Positions 1 to 5,066 of a DNA stretch of 6,748 nucleotides are shown one piece after another. The stretch is taken from the NCBI GenBank assembly GCA_003152145.1, contig PLZL01000002.1:1136-7883 (forward strand). Reading direction: 5' to 3'. This DNA is from Limisphaerales bacterium. GTDB lineage: Bacteria > Verrucomicrobiota > Verrucomicrobiae > Limisphaerales > UBA11358. A model generated the notes under the pieces. That model saw only the letters and a list, made by a program, of their open reading frames with translations. It did not search any database and was not told the DNA's origin. Each line of letters opens with the position of its first letter. The stretch's first letter is position 1. A program made the position numbers and the translations under genes.

Positions 1-600
1 GTCCCGCCGCAGGGCGGCCGCAAGCATCCGCAGCAGGAATACATCCGCGTGGACACATCGAACATTTTGTTCATTTGCGGCGGCGCGTTCGTCGGTTTGG
101 AGCGCGTCATCCAGCGGCGGCTGGGCCGACACGTGATGGGCTTTGGCGCGATTGGCGAGGCGCAAAAGACCGCGGGCACGGCGCGCGGCGAAATTTTGCA
201 GCACGCCGAGCCGGAGGATTTGCTCAACTTCGGTTTCATCCCGGAATTCGTCGGACGACTGCCCGTCGTGACGACGCTCGCGGAATTGACCGAAGAACAA
301 TTGGTTTCAATTCTCACCGATCCAAAGAACGCGCTGACGAAGCAATACGCCAAGCTGCTGGCGATGGAAGGCGTGGAACTGGAATTCACGCCCGACGCAC
401 TGCGCGAACTGGCGGCGCAGGCGCTCAAAAAAGGCACCGGGGCGCGCGCGCTGCGAAGCCTGATTGAACGGCTGATGCTCGATTTGATGTATGAAGCGCC
501 GGACGGCGGCGACATCATCCACGTCAAAATCACGCGGCAGGTCGTGCTCGGCGAAGGCAAGCCGATTGTGCGGCGTAAGCAGGACGCGGAAGCCGCTTAA
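1..600 (+). CDS. clpX: ATP-dependent Clp protease ATP-binding subunit ClpX, C-terminal half (5' end outside window)
   Basis: ClpX is the AAA+ hexameric unfoldase that feeds substrates to the ClpP peptidase in the cytoplasm. The frame is open from base 1, so the gene runs off the left edge and about 199 C-terminal residues are seen; E. coli ClpX has 424. The fragment begins in the region with the RKH pore loop ([13 protein letters not shown], residues 1-13). The ClpP-docking loop follows as M-G-F-G (residues 46-49), where the usual tripeptide is IGF or LGF. Next come the box VII arginine finger in [10 protein letters not shown] (Arg at about 86) and the sensor II motif GARALRS (Arg at about 149). 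The end is a short charged tail. The reading matches E. coli ClpX along its whole length and stops at TAA 598-600. Any GTG inside, such as that at 49, is an internal codon and not a start. Identification is very secure. Confidence 0.97.
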   Translation, partial: VPPQGGRKHPQQEYIRVDTSNILFICGGAFVGLERVIQRRLGRHVMGFGAIGEAQKTAGTARGEILQHAEPEDLLNFGFIPEFVGRLPVVTTLAELTEEQLVSILTDPKNALTKQYAKLLAMEGVELEFTPDALRELAAQALKKGTGARALRSLIERLMLDLMYEAPDGGDIIHVKITRQVVLGEGKPIVRRKQDAEAA

Positions 601-605
601 TTTCT

Positions 606-632
606 TCGTAGCAGCCGAGGTAACGAGGCTCC
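606..632. repeat. Short imperfect inverted repeat just after clpX
   Basis: The four-base arms AGCC (613-616) and GGCT (627-630) enclose a purine-rich interior that repeats CGAGG on both sides of TAA. The segment begins six bases after the clpX stop. It resembles one half of a GCAGCC...GGCT type intergenic repeat that I associate with verrucomicrobial genomes, but that is from memory. The stem is too short to be a convincing terminator, and no T-tract follows it. Confidence 0.3.
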
Positions 633-641
633 AATTGATTC

Positions 642-866
642 GTGGGAAGAAAAATCGCTTGGTGCGGATGATTTGCCGATCCGTGCGGGACAACTTCCAT
701 TTCCGTGCGGTGATTTCCCCATCCGTGCGCCCGTTTTTCGTTTCGTGCACCGATTTCCCGACCTGTGCGGACAATCTCCCGTTCCGTGCGGGCCATCTTT
801 CCGCCCGTGCGGCGATTTTCCCATCTGTGCGGCCATTTCTCGATTTGTGCGGGCAAAAGCCCTCGT
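642..866. repeat. Degenerate tandem array, about 10 units of 20-22 bp headed by GTGCGG
   Basis: GTGCGG or a one- to two-base variant recurs at 662, 683, 705, 725 (GTGCGC), 745 (GTGCAC), 765, 786, 807, 827 and 847. The intervals are 21, 22, 20, 20, 20, 21, 21, 20 and 20 bp. A possible degenerate unit starts at 642 (GTGGGA). The rest of each unit is looser, roughly one base, C, one base, then ATTTTCCCATCC; for example GATTTCCCCATCC in the unit at 705 and GATTTTCCCATCT at 807. Because the period is not a multiple of three, the array cannot be a repeated peptide. The regular two-helical-turn spacing would place each head on the same DNA face, as in iteron or protein-binding arrays, but no binding protein can be named. 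It is not CRISPR, since there are no conserved long repeats with unique spacers. Confidence 0.75.
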
Positions 867-870
867 TTTT
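851..870 (+). terminator. Weak terminator-like hairpin with T-tract, possibly for clpX
   Basis: GGGC (851-854), an AAAA loop and GCCC (859-862) form a four-base-pair GC stem, followed by TCGTTTTT. A second small hairpin, GGCA/TGCC around AAAA, lies at 881-892 after another T run. Both stems are short and the T-tract is offset by two bases. It is about 250 bases downstream of the clpX stop. Termination here is a guess. Confidence 0.25.
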
Positions 871-928
871 ATGGGTTTTTGGCAAAAATGCCGATGTTAC
901 GACTACCCTCATCCCGGCTAAACTCATG

Positions 929-1096
929 CCCTCACCTCACCCCGACCCTCTCCCCTCCCTCCGAGGGAGCGGAGAGGGAGAAACATTCGACCGCCTTCCT
1001 GAAATTGCCAGCGCCGGAACTGGCCGGGTCATCCACCAGCCGACAGATGGACAAAATGACTCCCTCTCCTTGGGGAGAGGGTTGGGTGAGGGAGGT
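929..1096. repeat. REP/MITE-like element with about 20-bp inverted ends and internal hairpins
   Basis: The left arm at 935-955 (CCTCACCCCG then ACCCTCTCCCC) is nearly the exact reverse complement of the right arm at 1072-1091 (GGGGAGAGGG then TTGGGTGAGG), differing by one mismatch and one extra base. Each arm also forms a local hairpin: CTCCCT-CCG-AGGGAG type pairing near 954-969 on the left, and CCCTCTCC-TT-GGGGAGAGGG at about 1062-1081 on the right. About 115 bp of apparently unique DNA separates the arms. Read as protein, it gives the familiar spurious PLPS/GEGE and SPQGEG peptides that such repeats produce in many genomes. This is the organisation of a paired REP (BIME-like) unit or a small non-autonomous element. 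No transposase is nearby. Confidence 0.75.
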
Positions 1097-1107
1097 CAAA
1101 ATAATTA

Positions 1108-1135
1108 TTGCGCCCGCCCGCAACCGGCGTATAAA
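1108..1135 (+). promoter_or_regulatory. Possible sigma-70-like promoter for the gene at 1202
   Basis: TTGCGC (1108-1113) and TATAAA (1130-1135) are separated by 16 bases, near the TTGACA-17-TATAAT consensus. The site lies directly right of the REP-like element and about 65 bases before the start codon at 1202. In the leader, AGGAAG (1162-1167) is followed by a minimal start-stop frame ATG-AAT-TAG (1180-1188). No transcript evidence is available. Confidence 0.35.
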
Positions 1136-1201
1136 TCATTCCTCAATCCCTTCGCTCGTTCAGGAAGAGAAATCAAACAATGAATTAGAAAGCACTTCTT
1201 T

Positions 1202-1879
1202 ATGAAACATAAAATCGCCAGCCTCACCGCAGCCTTCAAAACCACCGACGCCTTCGGCATCAAATACGCCACCGACTTTCCGCCAACCAGCGTGGGCGGC
1301 CAGCAATTCGCCCTCATTCACGCAGCCGTGCCGCAGACCGCTACCCTCGGCGCCGCGCAGGTTTCCGGCACGGAATCCGCGCACGCGGGCGTCATGTCCA
1401 AGGTTGCCGGGCGTTTTCATCTCCACAACGATTTGCACGGCATTGCCGACGCCGCGCATTCCCTCGTGCTGATAGGCACGCCGGGACTCCAGGGAAAATT
1501 CCTCATGCCCCGCAGCGGCGGCGACGCGGCGCTGCTCAACACCGCCCGCGCTTTTCAAACCGACGCGGCGGCGTTCTCCACGCAATTCATCAGCCTCGGC
1601 CTGCCCGCCACCTTCATCACGCAACTCGGCACGGACATCACCGACTTTGAGACCGCCATCAAGACCAAGGGCGCGGGCACGGGCGCGCAGGCCGGGGCCA
1701 CCGGCGGATTGGAAAACACGGCCAACAAAGCCGCGATTGCCCTGCACGTCCTCAAAACCATTGTGCCCAACACCTACAAAAACGACCCGGCCAAACTCGC
1801 CGAATGGGCGTCCGCCAGCCACGTCGAAAAACACACGCCCGTCCCGCGCGCAAAACCATCTGTGGCTCCAGCGAAATAG
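1202..1879 (+). CDS. Conserved-looking hypothetical protein, alanine-rich, 225 aa
   Basis: I do not recognise a named family with confidence. The protein has no signal peptide, no cysteine and no clear membrane segment, so a soluble cytoplasmic protein is likely. It is rich in Ala and Thr. Recognisable local segments are HLHNDLHGIADAAH (73-86), a Gly/Pro-containing stretch LIGTPGLQGKFLMPRSGG (90-107), a predicted helical centre (108-153), a Gly/Ala-rich linker (156-169), and AIALHVLKTIVPNTYKNDP (178-196). A Pro/Lys/Ala-rich tail follows (211-225). The start is the first ATG after an in-frame stop at 1181-1183; no good Shine-Dalgarno sequence sits at the usual distance. GC at third positions is high, as in clpX, so it fits the host background. 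I have an impression that similar proteins occur as paralogues in Verrucomicrobiota and Acidobacteriota, but cannot verify it. The next gene begins two bases after its stop, suggesting co-transcription. Confidence 0.75.
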   Translation: MKHKIASLTAAFKTTDAFGIKYATDFPPTSVGGQQFALIHAAVPQTATLGAAQVSGTESAHAGVMSKVAGRFHLHNDLHGIADAAHSLVLIGTPGLQGKFLMPRSGGDAALLNTARAFQTDAAAFSTQFISLGLPATFITQLGTDITDFETAIKTKGAGTGAQAGATGGLENTANKAAIALHVLKTIVPNTYKNDPAKLAEWASASHVEKHTPVPRAKPSVAPAK

Positions 1880-1881
1880 AA

Positions 1882-2265
1882 ATGTTAGACCTCATGAAGC
1901 TTGTCGCCATCCGAGCTTTTCGCAATAATTGCGGACTTGAGATTGAAGGGCAATCTCTTCCCGACCATGTCCATAAGGGTGCAGTGTTTTCGGTTGGTTT
2001 AGATTTGCCTTTTGAGCTTTTGACACCATCTGAACAGAAAACAGTGAACGACCTCAGGCGCGAACAATGTGTTTGTGACGCTGATGACGCAGAGAGAGTC
2101 AATGCGGTGCGGGCAGGGATTGCAGAAGACAAAAAACGCGAGAGGCGAGACAGGGCGTGGTCACTTGAAAAGTGGTGCATGGTTTTAGGTGTTATATTTG
2201 CAGCTATTGCTTTGATTTGGGCGGTTGTTTGGGGAGTTTTCGTGTGGCTGAGGCCAACTCGATAA
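1882..2265 (+). CDS. Small hypothetical protein with C-terminal membrane anchor, 127 aa
   Basis: The product has a polar N-terminal domain (1-75) and a highly charged stretch AEDKKRERRDRAWSLEK (81-97). A single hydrophobic segment of about 25 residues follows (98-123, WCMVLGVIFAAIALIWAVVWG onward), and then RPTR. This suggests a tail-anchored inner-membrane protein with its soluble part in the cytoplasm. The start was set at ATG 1882, two bases after the upstream stop; an open frame reaching back to 1804 overlaps the upstream gene and is unlikely. ATG 1894 (MKLVAIRAF) is a possible alternative, since no Shine-Dalgarno sequence distinguishes them. Base composition is lower in GC than in the preceding gene, marking the left edge of the AT-richer block. 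The short N-terminal part (VAIRAF...VFSVGLDLPFELL) faintly resembles small phage accessory proteins, a weak impression only. Function unknown. Confidence 0.6.
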   Translation: MLDLMKLVAIRAFRNNCGLEIEGQSLPDHVHKGAVFSVGLDLPFELLTPSEQKTVNDLRREQCVCDADDAERVNAVRAGIAEDKKRERRDRAWSLEKWCMVLGVIFAAIALIWAVVWGVFVWLRPTR

Positions 2266-2337
2266 GCAAATAAAATCATAACAAAGCACTGGGAATATTT
2301 TTCTGGACAACATTTTTGCCAAGCGCAAAGTAAAATT

Positions 2338-3624
2338 ATGAAAGGGAAATTTCTAATTGTTTTAGCCGCAAATATGTTGTCGCTTGCTTGGCAAGTCGAA
2401 GCACAGAATTACGACACGAATGGCGATTACGTTCAAACATTTGCCGGTTCTGGATTTTCTGGTCATGTGGATGGTGTTGGACAATCAACGATGTTTTCTT
2501 GGCCTAGCGAAATCATCGCGGATTCGCAAAGCAATCTTTTCATTTGGGATTCAGGAAACCGACTAATCAGAAAAATTGCGCCGGATTCTACCGTCACAAC
2601 TTTTGCTGGCGGTGGAAATCAAGTCACTGGTGTCGGAACAAATGTCAACTTTACCCAAAGTGGATTGTTTAACAGCATGGCTGTTGACCACAATGACACA
2701 ATTTGGATGATAGGTTCTGGCACTCCGTATCTTTACAAAATCACAAGCAGCGCAATAATCACACGCACCAATCTTACACTTTCTCAACCTTATGGAATTT
2801 GCGCGGATTCTCATGGCAACATTTACATTTCCGAATCCAGCAGCGACGCATCCAATGGAAACAGAATATATCGCTACGACACTAATGGCATTTTGTCAGT
2901 GTTCGCTGGTTCGGGTAATCCCAGCTACGCGGACGGAAATGGGATTTTCACGGCATTCTACAATCCAACGGCGCTAGCAGCCGATGCCGCCGACAACATT
3001 TATGTTTGGGACAGTGGTAATGGATTGATTCGGAAAATTGATCAGAACCAGAACGTCACAACTTTTGCAGGCAAATACCAAAACTTTTCAAAGACCGATG
3101 GCGTTAGCACAAATGCGGCGTTTCGCTTCATTTCCGCTATGCGTTTTGACAGTTTTGGGAATCTCATACTGGCTGACAACTCATGCATCAGAAAAATTTC
3201 CCCGACAACTAACGTGGTGACAATGGCAGGCAGTTTCACGCAAACTGGCTATGCGGATGGCGCAGGAAATGTTGCGCTTTTTAACAACTTTGGAGGGAAC
3301 AATGACAGCTACGGCGACCCGGCAAATGGAGTCTGCATATCGCAAGGAATAATTTTTGTTGCTGATTCCAACAACCAACGAATCCGCAGGATCACGAATA
3401 ACCCGACAGCACAAGTTGTTTCAGCAGCCAACTTGCAATTGAACACTTATCCCGGTCTGCAAATCATCGGCACAGTCGGGCGCACATATCAGATTCAAAC
3501 CTCGCCGGATTTGAATTCATGGAGCACAAGGGCAACAATTCTTCTGAATTCAAGTCCATATATTTGGATTGACCAAAACCCAGTGAGCGGAAATAAGTTT
3601 TATCGCGCAGTGTTGTTGCCGTAA
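2338..3624 (+). CDS. Secreted NHL-repeat beta-propeller protein with C-terminal verrucomicrobial-type module
   Basis: Residues 1-22 form a Sec signal peptide: Lys at 2 and 4, a hydrophobic core, and a VEA cleavage site before QN. The body (about 25-357) is built of roughly six NHL-type propeller blades. Each has the pattern of a short GI/AL-A-D-x-x-x-N-I/L-Y/F-I/V strand pair followed by IRKI and TVTTFAG, for example SNLFIWDSGNRLIRKI (65-80), DNIYVWDSGNGLIRKI (209-224) and GIIFVADSNNQRIRRI (337-352). The linkers carry repeated YADGNG/YADGAG turns. NHL propellers usually bind proteins or ligands, or act as lyase or scaffold domains; no catalytic residues can be assigned here. Residues from about 358 form a separate module with TVGRTYQIQTSPDLNSW and a final FYRAVLLP. 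I associate this module with the ends of exported Verrucomicrobiota proteins, so cell-surface or extracellular location is inferred. The gene is AT-richer than clpX and dnaA. Seventy-two bases separate it from the upstream gene, with no clear Shine-Dalgarno sequence. Confidence 0.87.
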   Translation: MKGKFLIVLAANMLSLAWQVEAQNYDTNGDYVQTFAGSGFSGHVDGVGQSTMFSWPSEIIADSQSNLFIWDSGNRLIRKIAPDSTVTTFAGGGNQVTGVGTNVNFTQSGLFNSMAVDHNDTIWMIGSGTPYLYKITSSAIITRTNLTLSQPYGICADSHGNIYISESSSDASNGNRIYRYDTNGILSVFAGSGNPSYADGNGIFTAFYNPTALAADAADNIYVWDSGNGLIRKIDQNQNVTTFAGKYQNFSKTDGVSTNAAFRFISAMRFDSFGNLILADNSCIRKISPTTNVVTMAGSFTQTGYADGAGNVALFNNFGGNNDSYGDPANGVCISQGIIFVADSNNQRIRRITNNPTAQVVSAANLQLNTYPGLQIIGTVGRTYQIQTSPDLNSWSTRATILLNSSPYIWIDQNPVSGNKFYRAVLLP

Positions 3625-3664
3625 CTTCGCTCATGCGAATCACCCTTGGCCAGAAGTGTGACTT

Positions 3665-4408
3665 TCATGAAATTGGGCGAAGTATAGCATATTTCGTTCG
3701 AGAAACGCCTTTGAAAAGTTCAGCATTTTCTGGTTGGACTTCACAGGTCAATGCAAGTCCACAGCCGGTGATAGCATTGAGCGCGGCTTCAAAATTATGT
3801 TCACAGATTTCTTTGACAAGCATACCAAATGCTCCGACAAAACCGTTGATTGGTTTAATACCGTCGGAATTTTGAAGGCGTTTTGCCAAGTTGACCGACT
3901 CTCCAACAATTGTCCATTCGGAGTATTCTGTGCCTTTAATGTGATCAACAAATAATGAACCATACGATAATCCAAGTCCAAATGGATATTCATTTCCAAG
4001 CTGCTTCTGCAATTTGACAACGGCCGTCATAAAAGGACGTATGTCTATGAAAGCCGAACGCCCGCCGTCTTCTTCTCTATCTGGAAAGACAAACATGATC
4101 TCGTCGCCAATAGTTTTATCAACCAACGCGCCATAACCAATCGCTGTGTTGATAATTCCCTCAAGAAATGGTTTGAGATATGCGCTCATTTCCGAAGGAG
4201 ATCGCCCCATTGTGCGTTTCGAAAAACCGACAATGTCAATGAATCCCACAAAGCCTTCGATTTCTTTGTTTCCGAACACAGCGACAAATGAGCGTCCTTT
4301 GGCGTTTAATTCTAACGCCCGCACGTGGCATGGATTCGGAAAGAAATCAAGTTTCTCAATTCCCGCTCTATGTTTGAGCCAAGCAATTGTTTTGGAGTCA
4401 GCAATCAT
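3665..4408 (-). CDS. Class III adenylate cyclase (catalytic domain protein), 247 aa
   Basis: It is predicted to make cyclic AMP from ATP. The single catalytic domain (about 50-190) has all key residues of class III cyclases. The two metal-binding aspartates are D58 in GFIDIVGFS and D102 in TIGDEIMFVFP, 44 residues apart as in the mycobacterial enzyme Rv1625c. The purine-recognising lysine is K98. T166 in WTIVGESVN stands where the second specificity residue is Asp or Thr in adenylate cyclases (guanylate cyclases use Cys), and the transition-state pair is N173 and R177. No transmembrane, HAMP, GAF or other sensor domain is visible; the 50 N-terminal residues are unassigned. The start chosen is ATG 4406-4408, whose ATGA overlaps the stop of a desulfurase remnant. 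An in-frame extension to 4504 only reads that remnant in the wrong frame. Composition is AT-richer than the right-hand neighbours. It converges with the NHL gene, with 40 bases between the two stops. Confidence 0.87.
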   Translation of the reverse strand: MIADSKTIAWLKHRAGIEKLDFFPNPCHVRALELNAKGRSFVAVFGNKEIEGFVGFIDIVGFSKRTMGRSPSEMSAYLKPFLEGIINTAIGYGALVDKTIGDEIMFVFPDREEDGGRSAFIDIRPFMTAVVKLQKQLGNEYPFGLGLSYGSLFVDHIKGTEYSEWTIVGESVNLAKRLQNSDGIKPINGFVGAFGMLVKEICEHNFEAALNAITGCGLALTCEVQPENAELFKGVSRTKYAILRPIS

Positions 4409-4500
4409 TGCCCGAAAAATTTCTGGATTTCCTTCACCACTTCCACAAACCGGTCCACTTCGGCCTGGGTGTTGTAACAATAAAAACTCGCGCGGGCGCG
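4405..4500 (-). pseudogene. sufS: Remnant of a SufS-type cysteine desulfurase, last 31 codons
   Basis: Read on the minus strand from 4500, the frame gives RARASFYCYNTQAEVDR followed by FVEVVKEIQKFFGQ and TGA (4405-4407). This matches the extreme C-terminus of SufS/CsdA cysteine desulfurases; E. coli SufS ends with CRASLAMYNTHEEVDRLV and a similar helix. An in-frame TGA at 4501-4503 lies directly upstream, and the deaminase gene ends only 18 bases further up, so the rest of the roughly 400-residue enzyme is missing. Codons are GC-rich at third positions, like the resident genes and unlike the cyclase that follows. The active-site cysteine and PLP lysine would lie in the lost part, so the remnant cannot be an enzyme. 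Its stop codon overlaps the cyclase ATG. Whether it is translated is unknown. Confidence 0.78.
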
Positions 4501-4502
4501 TC

Positions 4503-4523
4503 AATCACAAATCGCAAATCAGA
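4503..4523. repeat. Three tandem heptamers at the end of the deaminase gene
   Basis: AATCACA, AATCGCA and AATCAGA follow each other without gap. They span the stop codon of the deaminase (4519-4521) and the 18-base gap before the desulfurase remnant. Short heptameric arrays of this kind are common sites of slippage and rearrangement, so this may mark the left breakpoint of the desulfurase deletion. Confidence 0.5.
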
Positions 4524-4956
4524 CGCCAATATCTTCATTCCAAAGTTCCGGCCTGGCTTTGATGAAATCGCGCATGAGTTGGATGCAGGCCGGGTCGTTC
4601 AAGATTTCCACTTTTACGCCTTGCGAGCGGACATATTCCTCCGGGCCTTGAAAAGTTTTATTTTCGCCAATGACGACGCGCGGGATTTTGTAGAGCAGAA
4701 TCGCGCCGCTGCACATCGGACACGGCGAGAGCGTGGAATACAAAACGCAGCACGAATAAACCGATGCTTTTTGCCGTCCTGCATTTTCGAGGCAGTTCAT
4801 TTCCGCGTGATGAATCACGCTGCCGCGTTGCACCCGCTGGTTGTGGCCGCGCCCGATGATTTTGCCGTCCAGCACCAGCACCGAGCCGATGGGAATGCCG
4901 CCTTCGGCCAGACCTTTTCTGGCTTCGTCAATCGCAGCCTGGAGAAATGGATCCAT
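4519..4956 (-). CDS. Cytosine deaminase of the yeast Fcy1 type (zinc nucleoside-deaminase superfamily), 145 aa
   Basis: It probably deaminates cytosine to uracil in pyrimidine salvage, in the cytoplasm as a homodimer. The zinc site of the CDA fold is complete: H50 and catalytic E52 in HHAE, then C79 and C82 in PCPMC. The details favour yeast cytosine deaminase over the tRNA deaminase TadA. These are GRGHNQR with N39 (yeast Asn51), a IGENKTFQG motif with F102 (yeast Phe114), and a C-terminus FIKARPELWNEDIGV. In that C-terminus, W139 and D142 match yeast Trp152 and the substrate-binding Asp155. Length is close to the 158 residues of the yeast enzyme. The start ATG 4954-4956 gives MDPFLQAAIDEA, matching the N-terminal helix of the family; no Shine-Dalgarno sequence precedes it. 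A related activity on another aminated base, such as isocytosine or guanine, cannot be excluded. The gene follows the ABC ATPase on the same strand, separated by a hairpin element. Confidence 0.86.
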   Translation of the reverse strand: MDPFLQAAIDEARKGLAEGGIPIGSVLVLDGKIIGRGHNQRVQRGSVIHHAEMNCLENAGRQKASVYSCCVLYSTLSPCPMCSGAILLYKIPRVVIGENKTFQGPEEYVRSQGVKVEILNDPACIQLMRDFIKARPELWNEDIGV

Positions 4957-4997
4957 GGGAGGATTGAAGCAATTCTGCCGTGCGATGACAAGCCACC

Positions 4998-5066
4998 GGA
5001 GCGCGGACGGCTCGTCCGCGTGTTTCGTGGGAACACATCAACTCGCGGGCAGGCTGCCCGCGCTCC
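4998..5066. repeat. 69-bp double-hairpin inverted repeat between the ABC and deaminase genes
   Basis: The outer arms GGAGCGCGG (4998-5006) and CCGCGCTCC (5058-5066) are perfect inverted copies. Inside are two strong hairpins: CGCGGAC/GTCCGCG around GGCTC (5002-5020), and CGCGGGCA/TGCCCGCG around GGC (5044-5062). The outer arm and the inner hairpins compete for the same bases, so alternative folds are possible. The element touches the TAA of the ABC gene (5067-5069) with no gap. It resembles an abundant intergenic repeat of REP/MITE type that I associate with verrucomicrobial genomes. It may stabilise or end the ABC transcript; there is no T-tract on the minus strand. Confidence 0.82.

Larger units (their letters stand above)
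601..1201. other. 600-bp non-coding, repeat-filled intergenic region
   Basis: I see no credible gene between clpX and the gene starting at 1202. Long open frames cross it on both strands, but they run straight through repeats and change character with each repeat unit, so they are read-through artefacts. From left to right the region holds a short inverted repeat (606-632), a degenerate 20-22 bp tandem array (642-850), two small A-loop hairpins (851-892), a REP/MITE-like element (929-1096), and a possible promoter with a leader (1108-1201). Confidence 0.75.

Noticed and set aside
642..866. CRISPR array
   Set aside because: Units are only 20-22 bp, with a six-base conserved head and no long identical repeat alternating with unique spacers; no cas gene is present.
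642..866. oriC or plasmid iterons
   Set aside because: No TTATNCACA-type DnaA boxes and no AT-rich unwinding stretch are present, and dnaA lies about 5 kb away at the other end of the window. Phasing alone does not support an origin.
491..1205. Long overlapping open frames on both strands across the clpX downstream region
   Set aside because: They begin inside clpX or in repeats, run through the GTGCGG array and the REP-like element, and translate to low-complexity Arg/Pro/Ser-rich strings. Nothing resembles a domain and no start is supported.
3625..3664. Bidirectional terminator between the convergent NHL and cyclase genes
   Set aside because: Only a TCAC...GTGA four-base pairing is visible and no flanking T/A tracts are present, so it is too weak to call.
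4409..4504. N-terminal extension of the cyclase to 4504
   Set aside because: These 32 codons are an out-of-frame reading of the sufS remnant (MTRPREFLLLQHPG...), so they are not cyclase sequence.
4519..4956. Annotation as tRNA adenosine deaminase TadA
   Set aside because: The HAE and PCxxC motifs are shared by the superfamily, but the C-terminal W..ED motif and the Asn and Phe positions match the Fcy1 cytosine deaminase.
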